DNA of 64,000 nucleotides, taken from CAZLIC01 sp964559535. Lineage in GTDB: Bacteria > Pseudomonadota > Alphaproteobacteria > Rhodobacterales > Rhodobacteraceae. The stretch is taken from the NCBI GenBank assembly GCA_964559535.1, contig CAZLIC010000012.1:15229-79228 (forward strand), written 5' to 3'. A model generated the notes under the pieces. It was not told where the DNA came from, did not search any database, and worked only from the letters and a program-made list of their open reading frames with translations. Of the stretch, positions 1-8,763 are shown piece after piece; the stretch's first letter is position 1; each line of letters starts with the position of its first letter. The translations under genes and the position numbers were made by a program.

Positions 1-1696
1 GGGCATCATCGAGCAGATGGACTGTTCCCCGCACCCGCGGGGATGAACCGGGCAAGAATGACTTCTGGTCGATCTATGATGCCTGTTCCCCGCACCCGCG
101 GGGATGAACCGGACCTCACCGCAGGAAAGGCCGACAGAGTGAACTGTTCCCCGCACCCGCGGGGATGAACCGCGGCTGGACCCGCTGACCGACGAGGGGC
201 GGGCCTGTTCCCCGCACCCGCGGGGATGAACCGGACGCCTTCCTTGCCTTTGCAGCGGCCGAAACCTGTTCCCCGCACCCGCGGGGATGAACCGGCCGGG
301 ATGCCAGTCTTGAGGTAACTGAACGTCTGTTCCCCGCACCCGCGGGGATGAACCGCGATGATCTGGGCGGCCGGGATGTGCGTCGTGCTGTTCCCCGCAC
401 CCGCGGGGATGAACCGGCGTTCGCGGGCACGTTCGGGGTTGACCCCGGCTGTTCCCCGCACCCGCGGGGACAAACCGCCATCGCCGCGATTGGCGAGGTT
501 GTGGACATCCTGTTGCCCGCACCCGCGGGGATGAACCGGCGGCGACAAAACAAGCGCGGCGGATTTCCGTCTGTTCCCCGCACCCGCGGGGATGAACCGA
601 ACACCGGGATTGCGGGCCTGTCTGGCAACCTCTGTTCCCCGCACCCGCGGGGATGAACCGTATCCGACCACCGCGCAGGCGATGGTTCCGGCCTGTTCCC
701 CGCACCCGCGGGGATGAACCGCGCACCGTGCAGCGGGCGATTGCGGCGGTGTACTGTTCCCTGCACCCGCGGGGATGAACCGGTGGCCGAGGTCTACCGG
801 ATGAACTACACCGCCTGTTCCCCGCACCCGCGGGGATGAACCGACGCATGGAAGGAAGTCGTCGCCAACCGGACACTGTTCCCCGCACCCGCAGGGATGA
901 ACCGGCGGACTTTTATGGCTGGCTGCGCAAGGACGACTGTTCCCCGCACCCGCGGGGATGAACCGCCTGCCAGCTATGCCGACATCACGGGCAACATCTG
1001 TTCCCCGCACCCGCGGGGATGAACCGACGGGCACGCCGTTCCACCGTGCCGCGCGCGGCTGTTCCCCGCACCCGCGGGGATGAACCGGAACGCACCCCCG
1101 AGGTGGCCGCCCGGGGCCACTGTTCCCCGCACCCGTGGGGATGAACCGAGTTCTGGCTCCCGGAAGGTGACTGGCCGACACTGTTCCCCGCACCCGCGGG
1201 GATGAACCGGCGGTGCTGACCTCGATCCAGATTTCGGCGGCCTGTTCCCCGCACCCGCGGGGATGAACCGTAGCTGCGGGTGTCGGCGTCCATCGCAAGG
1301 CCCTGTTCCCCGCACCCGCGGGGATGAACCGGTCAGCAGGTGAGCGGGTTCGCGCGCCTTGGCCTGTTCCCCGCACCCGCGGGGATGAACCGGTCGCGTT
1401 TCTGCTGGGCACCGGCTGCCGGGCCTGTTCCCCGCACCTGCTGGGATGAACCGGCGCAGGAGGTGGGTCCGCTGATCGCCGCCGACTGTTCCCCGCACCC
1501 GCGCGGATGAACCGCCGCTGGTGCGCTACGCCGCCCGCCCTCTGGCCTGTTCCCCGCACCCGCGGGGATGAACCGGCGGGCAGCGGGCCTGTCCACGGCA
1601 CGTGACCCTGTTCCCCCACCCGCGGGGATGAACCGTGCGCGGCACGGCTGGCGCATGGGCCTTGACCCTGTTCCCCGCACCCGCGGGGATGAACCG
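1..1696 (+). CRISPR. Type I-E-like CRISPR array, 28 repeats, open at left edge
   Basis: A 29-nt repeat recurs every 61 nt from 22 to the last copy at 1668-1696, with 32-nt spacers (27 complete). Bases 1-21 look like part of another spacer. The repeat starts CTGTTCCCCGCACCC and ends GCGGGGATGAACCG, so it can form a six-pair GC stem and leaves the 5' handle ATGAACCG, the type I-E pattern. That orientation places the leader, and probably the cas operon, to the left outside the window. Eight copies differ from consensus: 449, 510, 754, 876, 1120, 1425, 1486 and 1608 (one base deleted). Three of them are among the last five, as expected at an old trailer end. Spacers are all different from one another. 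Type is assigned from the repeat alone. Confidence 0.97.
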
Positions 1697-1709
1697 CCTG
1701 CGCGCAGTC

Positions 1710-2157
1710 CTGACTATTGGACCCGGCGGCTGAGAGACTGAAGAACAACAACAGCAACCCAAATCACAGCCTCCCCTCCGGATAGGCGGCTGAGAGAAGT
1801 TGGGCAACGACGGCGGCGACCAGGCCAAGCCTCCCCGCCGGATAGGAGGCTGAGAGAATCAGGGTGGTTAGGTCAGGGATGGTCATCCCCCTCCCCGCCG
1901 GATAGGCGGCTAAGAGACGGAAGCGGTCATCGCAGGGAGCACCCTCGCCCCTCCTCGCCGGATGGGCGACTGAGAGAATCTGGTAGGGTCGAATTTCATG
2001 CCGTTTTCCCCTCCCCACCGAATAGGCGGCTGAGAGAGCAAGGAAGTTGCCGCTAGGCAATGGCCGGTCCCTCCCCGCCAGATAGGCGGCTGAGAGACAT
2101 TCCGAGAGATTCGCGCGATACGGCATGGCCCTCCCCGCCGGATACGCGGCTGAGAGA
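1710..2157 (+). CRISPR. Degenerate type I-F-like CRISPR array, 8 repeats
   Basis: A 28-nt repeat with exact 60-nt period starts at 1710, 1770, 1830, 1890, 1950, 2010, 2070 and 2130, with seven 32-nt spacers. The consensus begins CCTCCCCGCC, has loop GGATA, and ends GGCGGCTGAGAGA. A five-pair stem CCGCC/GGCGG with a five-base loop and an 8-nt 3' handle matches the type I-F architecture (stem CTGCC/GGCAG, handle CTAAGAAA). Every copy carries its own substitution, and the 5' half of the copy at 1710 is destroyed. By analogy with I-F, transcription runs left to right and a leader would lie left of 1710, but the I-E array is there instead. No cas genes are visible. This is probably a relic. Confidence 0.9.
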
Positions 2158-2298
2158 ACGACTGCCCTTCGCCCTGCCACGCCGCTACCCCTGACCGACT
2201 GGACACCTGCCCCGGAACGAGCGTGAGTGTCTCTGTGCCCGGCCGAGTCCGGGCTTCTCCCAGTGCGGGCACTGGTCCCGTGGCGACGGGAGCAGGGG

Positions 2299-3132
2299 AT
2301 GGCCGGACAAACACAGACATCGAAGGAGCCACGGAAGGGTAGGAATGGCGGCGGCACGGGCGCAAGCGCCAACAGACAGCTAGTAGCGGCAAAGGCGGCT
2401 GTCAGAACGGACCAACCCTTTCACCTTGCTCCATTTCCGGGCACGACGAGTGGCGGAAACTGCACCAGCATCCCGACCATTGCCGACCTCCCCAGCCTGT
2501 CCCGCGCCGCCCTCGGCGCCCTCTGGACACGGCTGTTCGACCGTCCGGTGCCGAAGGGCCTGTCGCCGCAGCTGATGAACCGCTTCCTCGCCTTCGAGAT
2601 TCAGGCGCGGGCGGTCGGGGGGCTGGCTGCGGGGTTTGTCGAGACCCTGGCGCAGCGCGCGGGTGCGGCATCGGCCATGCCGAAGCCCGCGGCGCGGTTG
2701 CGGCCCGGCGGGCGGCTGCTGCGGGAATGGAACGGGGTCACCCATGTCGTTGATGTCGACGCGGACGGGTTCCTGTGGTCCGGGCGGCAGTTTGGGTCGC
2801 TCTCGGCCATCGCGAAGGAGATCACCGGCGCACACTGGTCGGGGCCGCGGTTCTTCGGGCTGACGGGCGGCGGGGCCGGGGGCGGAGGTAAGGTCGGGGT
2901 CGACAGCGGCGGCGGGGCGGAATCGTCCAGCGGCGGGGGCGCAGCAGCGAAGGGGAAGGCCGGAAAGGCCGGGGGCGGTCGGCTTGGTGAGCCGGTGTCG
3001 AAACGGTCCTTCAAGGCGGCTTCAAACGGGGCTTCAAGCCAAGTTCCGACATCCGGTGCCAGCGGGACTGCTGACGCCCGGGCCGCCGCAACCGCCCGCA
3101 CCCGCCGACGCACCGCCGGAGTCCCCGCATGA
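2299..3132 (+). CDS. DUF2924 family protein
   Basis: The product is about 277 residues. The middle carries the DUF2924 signature: a basic segment ending in GGRLLREWNG, then THVVDVDADGFLW, then SLSAIAKEITGAHWSGPRFFGL in two parts. The last 90 residues are low-complexity, rich in Gly, Ala and Ser. I chose the ATG at 2299 because GGAGCAGGGG lies just before it; an upstream ATG-equivalent at 2227 is possible. Its stop overlaps the recombinase start (ATGA), so the two are translationally coupled. DUF2924 genes are commonly found beside serine recombinases of this subfamily in alphaproteobacteria. The biochemical role is not established; a DNA-binding or accessory role in recombination is inference. 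Confidence 0.85.
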   Translation: MAGQTQTSKEPRKGRNGGGTGASANRQLVAAKAAVRTDQPFHLAPFPGTTSGGNCTSIPTIADLPSLSRAALGALWTRLFDRPVPKGLSPQLMNRFLAFEIQARAVGGLAAGFVETLAQRAGAASAMPKPAARLRPGGRLLREWNGVTHVVDVDADGFLWSGRQFGSLSAIAKEITGAHWSGPRFFGLTGGGAGGGGKVGVDSGGGAESSSGGGAAAKGKAGKAGGGRLGEPVSKRSFKAASNGASSQVPTSGASGTADARAAATARTRRRTAGVPA

Positions 3133-4952
3133 CCACCCGCCCGGTGATCCGCGCAGCGATCTACACCCGCAAGTCCAGCGACGAGGGGCTGGAGCAGGAG
3201 TTCAATTCGCTGGACGCCCAGCACGAGGCCTGCGCTGCCTTCATCACCAGCCAGCGCCACGAGGGCTGGAAGGCCCTGCCCGCCCGCTTCGACGACGGCG
3301 GCATCTCCGGCGGCACGCTCGACCGCCCTGCCCTGCAGCGGCTGATGGCCGAGGTCGATGCCGGGCGCATCGACATGATCGTGGTTTACAAGATCGACCG
3401 CCTCACCCGCTCGCTCGCCGACTTCGCCCGGCTGGTGGAGCGGCTCGACCGCGCCGGGGCCTCCTTCGTATCGGTCACCCAGGCCTTCAACACCTCGACC
3501 TCGATGGGGCGGCTGACGCTGAACGTGCTTCTGTCCTTCGCGCAGTTCGAGCGCGAGGTCACCGCCGAACGCATCCGCGACAAGATCGCCTCGTCCAAGC
3601 AGCGCGGGCTCTGGATGGGCGGCACCATCCCGCTCGGCTATGACCGCCACCCCGACCCGCAGCGGCGGGAACTCGTGGTGAATGCGGAAGAGGCACAGAC
3701 CGTGCGGACTCTCTTCGACCTCTACGACCGGCACGGCAGCATCCGGGCGGTGGAGGTGGAGGCGGCGCGGATGGGGTTGCGGTCGAAGCGGCACGACACG
3801 GCATCCGGCAAGCGCAGCGGTGGCGGGGCCTTCACGCGAGGGCAGATCCACTACCTGCTGACCAACCCCACCTACTGCGGCATGGTGCGGCACAAGGCGC
3901 GGGCCTATGCGGGGCAGCATCCGGCGATCATCGGGCGCGACCTCTGGGACCGGGTGCAGGCGCGGCTGCTGGACAGCCGTGCACGGCCGCGGGTGAAGGC
4001 GGGCGGCGGGGCGGGTGGGTTGCCGGATATCCCGGTGCACGAAGGCGTAGGCGGAACCGATGCAAACGCAGGAACTGGTGACGCTATCCGCACGACGGCA
4101 ACGGGCGCGTCCATCTCGAAGCGCGGCACCGCGAGCCCTGCCCCGTCCACCGGCGGTGCCCGCGCGCCGCTGCTGGGCCTGCTCTTCGACGAGACCGGTG
4201 ACGGCCTCACCCCGACCCGCACCACCACCGGCACGCGCAGCTACCGCTACTACATCTCGAACCGGCTGATCGCGGGCGGCACCGACCCGACCGGCTGGCG
4301 CCTGCCCGCCGTCCCGCTGGAGCAGGAGATCGCCCGGCACATCGCCGCGCATCTGCGCACCGCCGCCGCACAGCACAGGGTGCTGGCCGTGGCGGACGCA
4401 CGCACCGCGCTGGCGCTGGGCGACAAGGTCACGGCCGTCGCCAATGACATCGCCGCCGACCCCGCCACGCAACTGCCGCTGCTCCTCGCCCGTGGCCGCA
4501 TCCGCGGCGGCGCCCTGCACCTCGACCTGAATGCCGCAACCCTCGCCGACCGCCTCGGCGTCACCGCCGATGACCTCGCCCCCGGCTTTCTTGCCACCTC
4601 CTTCCGCTTCCACCTGCGCCGCCGCGGCATCGAGACGAAGCTCGTGGTCGGCGATACTGTCCCCGTCCCCGACACTACCCTGATCCGGGCGCTGCGCGAG
4701 TCGCACCGCGAGATGGCCGCGCGCAAGGCCGGGCGGCGGAAGTCCGACGCGCCCACACCCACCGGCAGCCGCGCACGGCGGCGCAGCTACCTCGCCTTCC
4801 TCTCCCCCGGTATCCAGTGCGCCATCCTCGACGGCACCACGCCCGAGGGTCTGACGCTTGAACGCCTGCTCGCCGCGGACCTTCCCATGGACTGGGCCGC
4901 GCAGGAAAGGATGCTGGGGTTCGGCATGGGTGAGGCTGAAGCCGGGGCATGA
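3129..4952 (+). CDS. Large serine recombinase
   Basis: This 607-aa site-specific recombinase has an N-terminal resolvase domain (roughly residues 7-150) with the nucleophile region AAIYTRKSSDEG and the helix KIDRLTRSLADFARL. A Recombinase domain follows (about 165-275, ending TNPTYCGMVRHKARAY), then a long C-terminal region. A Gly/Ala/Thr-rich insertion around residues 290-345 separates it from the GLLFDETGDGLTP segment typical of this subfamily, which lacks the CxxC zinc ribbon of phage integrases. It overlaps the DUF2924 gene by four bases. The position between CRISPR arrays and a tRNA gene suggests a mobile or degraded integrative element. No structural phage genes or recognisable attachment sites are visible. 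Confidence 0.92.
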   Translation: MTTRPVIRAAIYTRKSSDEGLEQEFNSLDAQHEACAAFITSQRHEGWKALPARFDDGGISGGTLDRPALQRLMAEVDAGRIDMIVVYKIDRLTRSLADFARLVERLDRAGASFVSVTQAFNTSTSMGRLTLNVLLSFAQFEREVTAERIRDKIASSKQRGLWMGGTIPLGYDRHPDPQRRELVVNAEEAQTVRTLFDLYDRHGSIRAVEVEAARMGLRSKRHDTASGKRSGGGAFTRGQIHYLLTNPTYCGMVRHKARAYAGQHPAIIGRDLWDRVQARLLDSRARPRVKAGGGAGGLPDIPVHEGVGGTDANAGTGDAIRTTATGASISKRGTASPAPSTGGARAPLLGLLFDETGDGLTPTRTTTGTRSYRYYISNRLIAGGTDPTGWRLPAVPLEQEIARHIAAHLRTAAAQHRVLAVADARTALALGDKVTAVANDIAADPATQLPLLLARGRIRGGALHLDLNAATLADRLGVTADDLAPGFLATSFRFHLRRRGIETKLVVGDTVPVPDTTLIRALRESHREMAARKAGRRKSDAPTPTGSRARRRSYLAFLSPGIQCAILDGTTPEGLTLERLLAADLPMDWAAQERMLGFGMGEAEAGA

Positions 4953-5153
4953 TTCCGGCGACCAGGCACCAAGGCAGGGCAGTAGAGACATCGAGGCCGG
5001 ACCGCCCCTTCCGTCTCTCCCGAGACGCGCTTCCCGCTGGGCGCACGGAACCAACGGCGCTACAGTCTCGCGAACGCCGCCCCCCGCGCAACGCACCGGA
5101 AACGGCCGCAAATCCGGCAGAGATCGGACGCATGGATCAGAGACTTGGGTGAG

Positions 5154-5230
5154 TGGCGGACCCGGAGCGATTCGAACGCCCGACCCTCAGATTCGTAGTC
5201 TGATGCTCTATCCAGCTGAGCTACGGGTCC
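5154..5230 (-). tRNA. tRNA-Arg(ACG)
   Basis: The minus strand folds as a complete 77-nt tRNA. The acceptor GGACCCG pairs with CGGGTCC, the D-arm is GCTC/GAGC, the anticodon stem is TCAGA/TCTGA with loop CTACGAA (anticodon ACG), and the T-arm contains TTCGAAT. The discriminator is G and the CCA end is encoded. Its 3' end faces the recombinase and CRISPR region, the usual side for element insertion, but I see no duplicated 3' segment in the window. Confidence 0.97.
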
Positions 5231-5277
5231 GCAGTGCGGCGGGGGATAGCCCTGCCTGCGGGCGAGTGCAAGAGGAA

Positions 5278-6675
5278 TCAGGCCGCGTCGGGCAACCCGC
5301 CCTTGGGCAGGACGATCAGGAACTCGGTCCCGCCTTCGCCGGAGGTCACAAGGTCCAGCCGCCCGCCATGGCCGCGCACCAGTTCGGCCGCAATGGCAAG
5401 GCCCAGCCCCGTGCCGCCCTTGCGCGCGCCGCCCTGGAAGGCGGTGAACAGGTGCTCGCGCGCCCTGGGCGGCAGGCCGGGCCCGGTGTCGCCCACGCGG
5501 ATCCACCAGCCGGTGTCATCCTCGCCCCCGGCGATTTCCACGGTGCCGGGCTGGCCGGTCGCCTCGATCGCCTGCCGCGCGTTGCGCACCAGGTTCGACA
5601 GCACGCGGTACAGCTGTTCGGCATCGCCGCGGATCATCAGCCCCGCCGCGATGTCGATCACGGGTGTCACCGGGCCATCCTCGCCCATCCCCTCGGCCGC
5701 CACCACATCTTCGGCCAGCATCCGCAGCGGAAACCGGGCCAGCCGCGGCGGCGGCTCCTCGGCCTTGCCGAAGGCCAGCGTGGATTCGCACAGGGACACC
5801 GCCCGACTGATCGAGGACACCAGCTTGGGCGCCGCGCGGGCCACCATCGGGTCCTGCGAGCCCTCGATGCGGTCAGCGAACAGCTGCGCCGAGGTCAGGA
5901 TGTTGCGCAGGTCGTGGCTGATCTTGGCCACGGCGCCACCCAGCTGCGCCAGGCGTTCGCGCTGCTTCAGGGCGCCGGTCATCTGCGTCTGCAGCGACTG
6001 CAGCGCCTCTTCCGCCGCGCGCAGTTCGGCCACGCGGGCGGTGGGCGCGATCACCCGGCGGGCATCCTCAGGGGCCTCGGCATAGGCCGCCATGCTGCGC
6101 ACCACGCGGCCGATGGGCGCCACGATCAGCCGCCGCACCGCCAGGAACAACAGCGCCGCCGTCACCCCCGAAATCATCGCCGACAGCCACAGGATGCGCA
6201 GACCGTATTCCACCATCGCCTGCCGCAGCGCGCGTGTCTCCATCGTGACCTCGATCAGCAGACCCGCCTCTTGCGTGGGGCTGCCGATGACCCGCACCAC
6301 GCGGTTGTCGGTATCCCACAGCTGCGCCATGGCATCCGCAATCAGCGCCCAGGGGCCCGCCAGGCGCAGGTCATGGGTCGCCACCACCTCGTCGGGAATG
6401 GGAGAGGACAGCACCAGCTGCCGCATCTCGTCGCGCCGCAGGACCACGTTCATCACCTGCGCGTTGCGCAAGAGTTCGGCCTCCAGCGCCGGGGTGATCG
6501 GCCCGTCGGTGGCCAAGAGCGCCAGCGACGCGATCTGTGCCTGTTCCAGCCGCAGCTGCAGGAAATCGGCGCGAAAACGGGCCATCGACGGCACAAAGAT
6601 CAGCACCTCGGCCAGCATGACGAAGACAACCGTCAGAACAAGGAACCGCCCCGAAAGGCTGCCGATGAACCTCAT
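5278..6675 (-). CDS. Sensor histidine kinase, orphan
   Basis: The protein is 465 aa and membrane-bound, with a transmembrane segment near the N-terminus (about 8-28), a periplasmic sensor of about 130 residues, and a second segment near 170-195. A HAMP-like linker follows, then a HisKA domain with KISHDLRN (phospho-acceptor near His254), an N box NLVRNARQAIEA, a G1 box VGDTGPGL and a G2 box GTGLGLAIA. It should therefore autophosphorylate and pass phosphate to a response regulator. None is encoded beside it: a tRNA lies downstream and about 245 nt without a gene lies upstream. The ATG at 6675 has AGGA in front; a GTG at 6690 is the alternative. The signal sensed is unknown. Confidence 0.88.
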   Translation of the reverse strand: MRFIGSLSGRFLVLTVVFVMLAEVLIFVPSMARFRADFLQLRLEQAQIASLALLATDGPITPALEAELLRNAQVMNVVLRRDEMRQLVLSSPIPDEVVATHDLRLAGPWALIADAMAQLWDTDNRVVRVIGSPTQEAGLLIEVTMETRALRQAMVEYGLRILWLSAMISGVTAALLFLAVRRLIVAPIGRVVRSMAAYAEAPEDARRVIAPTARVAELRAAEEALQSLQTQMTGALKQRERLAQLGGAVAKISHDLRNILTSAQLFADRIEGSQDPMVARAAPKLVSSISRAVSLCESTLAFGKAEEPPPRLARFPLRMLAEDVVAAEGMGEDGPVTPVIDIAAGLMIRGDAEQLYRVLSNLVRNARQAIEATGQPGTVEIAGGEDDTGWWIRVGDTGPGLPPRAREHLFTAFQGGARKGGTGLGLAIAAELVRGHGGRLDLVTSGEGGTEFLIVLPKGGLPDAA

Positions 6676-6919
6676 GCGTCCTGCTGCCACCCGTACATGC
6701 CCCGTTCATGCGGATCGGGCGGCATTGCGCCCGGCGCTTCCACACAGACCTAGCAAAGCTTCCGGGCCGACAACAGGCGCAAGCGCCGCCTGCGCCGTTT
6801 TCTGCCCGGGGCTGGCCGCGGCCTGAGACGGGGGGGCCACGCCATGGCGCAGAATGCCGGTTCGGGCCGCAACTTCCGCCGACATGGCACCCTTGGGCGG
6901 GTACGCCGCGGCGTTCCGG

Positions 6920-7504
6920 TCAGCCCGCGTCGGTCTTGCCCCGACGGTCGCCGCGCAGGTTGGCGTACAGCACATGATTGCGCCAGCGCCCGGCGATCTG
7001 CAGATAGCTTTGCGCAACCCCTTCGTACTTGAACCCGGTGCCTTCCAGCACGGCACGGCTGGCCGCGTTCTCGGGCAGGCAGGCGGCCTCGATCCGGCTC
7101 AGGTCCAGTTGCGAAAAGGCGTGGTGCACCACGGTCCGTATCGCCTCGCCCATGAAGCCCTGGCGCGCAAACGCCGCGCCCACCCAGTACCCCAGCGTGC
7201 CGGCCTGTGCCGGGCCGCGGCGGATGTTGTCCAGCGTGATGGCGCCCAGCAAGGCCTCGTCGGCGCGCCGGATCATCAGAAGCGGCAGCGCGGTGCCCTG
7301 TGCCTCGGCCCGGGCGGCCCAGTAGACGCGGTTGGTGAAGGCGCGGCGCGACAGGTGGTCGGCGGCCCATACCGGCTCCCACTGCGCCAGGAAGGCCTCG
7401 CTGTCGGCCCGCAACGCCGCCCAGGCGCGCCAGTCGGTGTGCAAGGGCAGCCGCAGTGTCATCCGTTCGCTTTCAAGCCGGACCTTGCGGCGGAACCCCA
7501 GCAT
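6920..7504 (-). CDS. GNAT acetyltransferase, RimJ/RimL-like
   Basis: The 194-aa protein has the fold markers of the RimJ/RimL N-acetyltransferase group: an N-terminal LESERMTLRLPL strand, the acetyl-CoA-binding region GYWVGAAFARQGFMGEA, and the C-terminal NAASRAVLEGTGFKYEG motif. It should transfer acetyl from acetyl-CoA to a protein N-terminus or small amine; the substrate cannot be read from sequence. Its ATG overlaps the stop of the M16 peptidase gene (TGATG), so it is the last cistron of the long ctaC-to-GNAT gene string. Confidence 0.85.
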   Translation of the reverse strand: MLGFRRKVRLESERMTLRLPLHTDWRAWAALRADSEAFLAQWEPVWAADHLSRRAFTNRVYWAARAEAQGTALPLLMIRRADEALLGAITLDNIRRGPAQAGTLGYWVGAAFARQGFMGEAIRTVVHHAFSQLDLSRIEAACLPENAASRAVLEGTGFKYEGVAQSYLQIAGRWRNHVLYANLRGDRRGKTDAG

Positions 7505-8763
7505 CAGCCCGTCAGCCCGTCGCGGATCGCCTCCAGACCCGGTGCGCCGTCCACCGGGCCATACAGCGCCAACGCGGCGCCGCCGCGGGCCAGGCCCGCC
7601 GCATAGTCGCGCACCGCCTGCACGTCCACCGCGTCGATCTTCGACACCGCCTCGTCCACATCGGGCACGCGGCCCCAGATCGACACCATCCGCGCCAGCC
7701 GCTCGGCCCGGCTGGAAGGACTTTCCAGCCCCATCAGCAGGCCGGATTTCAGCTGCGCCCGCGCGCGCGCCACCTCGGCCTCGGACATGTCACGGGCCGA
7801 CCGGCGCAGTTCGGCCACCGTCAGTTCCGTCAGTTCCGCCAGTTCCTCGCCCGAGGTGCCCGCATAGACGGTGATCGAGCCGGTGTCCTCGTAGGCCCCC
7901 GACTGCGCGAAGATCGAATAGCACAGGCCGCGCTCTTCGCGGATGGTCTGGAACAGGCGGCTGGACATGCCGCCCCCCATGGCCGTGGCATAGACCTGCG
8001 CCGCATAGACACCCGCCTCGCGCGCGCCGGGGGCCTGCAAGGACAACGCGAAATGCGCCTGCTCCAGGTCCTTCTCCTCGCGCCGTTCGATCCCGGCAAA
8101 GCGCGCCGGCACGACGGCACCGTTCCCCGCGGGCGGCAGGCCGCCGAAGATCTCTTCCGCCTGCGCGACGATGCGGTCGTGGTCGACGCCGCCCGAGGCC
8201 GACAGGATCATGTGGTCGGGCCCGTAGTGACGCGCCACGAACCCCCGCAGGTCATCCGCGCCAAACGCCTCAACCCGCTCGGCCGGGCCCAGGATGGTGC
8301 GGCCGAACGGCTGGTCGGGGTAGGACGCCTCTTGCAGCCAGTCGAAGATGATGTCGTCGGGCGTGTCCAGCGCCTGCCCGATTTCCTGCAGGATCACATG
8401 CCGCTCGGTCTCGATGTCTTCCGCGTTGAACACCGGGTTCAGCACGATGTCCGAAATCACGTCCAGCGCCAGCGCCGTGTCAGCCGACAGCACGCGGGCA
8501 TAGTAGGCCGTCATTTCCTTGGACGTATAGGCGTTGATGTAGCCGCCCACGTCCTCGATCTCTTCGGCAATCTGCCGGGCCGTGCGGCGCGCCGTGCCCT
8601 TGAACGCCATGTGTTCCAGGAAATGCGCGATGCCGTTCTGCGCCGCCGTCTCGTGCCGCCCCCCGGCCGTGACCCACACGCCCAGGCTGGCGGATTGCAG
8701 CCCCGGCATTTGTTCGGTGACAATGCGCAGGCCGTTGGGCAGGGTGGTCAGTCGGGCGGTCAC
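7504..8763 (-). CDS. M16 family zinc peptidase (processing-peptidase-like)
   Basis: The 419-aa insulinase-family protein carries the inverted zinc motif HFLEH at residues 47-51 and a downstream glutamate region (ETERHVILQEI) typical of M16 metallopeptidases. It resembles the beta subunit of the mitochondrial processing peptidase and the single-chain bacterial PqqL-like or Rickettsia-type enzymes. The GTG start overlaps the thrC stop. No signal peptide is apparent, suggesting cytoplasmic action on peptides. It follows thrC in the tail of the oxidase operon, a conserved order in Rhodobacteraceae, but no functional link to oxidase assembly is shown here. Confidence 0.92.
   Translation of the reverse strand: MTARLTTLPNGLRIVTEQMPGLQSASLGVWVTAGGRHETAAQNGIAHFLEHMAFKGTARRTARQIAEEIEDVGGYINAYTSKEMTAYYARVLSADTALALDVISDIVLNPVFNAEDIETERHVILQEIGQALDTPDDIIFDWLQEASYPDQPFGRTILGPAERVEAFGADDLRGFVARHYGPDHMILSASGGVDHDRIVAQAEEIFGGLPPAGNGAVVPARFAGIERREEKDLEQAHFALSLQAPGAREAGVYAAQVYATAMGGGMSSRLFQTIREERGLCYSIFAQSGAYEDTGSITVYAGTSGEELAELTELTVAELRRSARDMSEAEVARARAQLKSGLLMGLESPSSRAERLARMVSIWGRVPDVDEAVSKIDAVDVQAVRDYAAGLARGGAALALYGPVDGAPGLEAIRDGLTG

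Noticed and set aside
6..1757. Long minus-strand open frame with repeats of GSSPRVRGT and FIPAGAGN through the CRISPR array
   Set aside because: It is a by-product of the 29-nt repeats reading in all frames every 61 nt; no start signal and no protein family match.
1710..2157. Opposite transcription direction for the second CRISPR array
   Set aside because: The 3' handle CTGAGAGA and the stem-loop order match the type I-F repeat only when read on the plus strand.
2158..2298. Possible attachment site duplicating the tRNA-Arg 3' end
   Set aside because: No stretch resembling the T-arm or acceptor 3' half of the tRNA was found here or elsewhere left of the tRNA.
2601..5111. 836-codon minus-strand open frame
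   Set aside because: It runs antisense to the DUF2924 and recombinase genes. High GC content leaves the opposite frame open; the plus-strand products have clear families.
6676..6919. Small gene between the sensor kinase and the acetyltransferase
   Set aside because: Open frames here are extensions of shadows with no ribosome site or recognisable composition.
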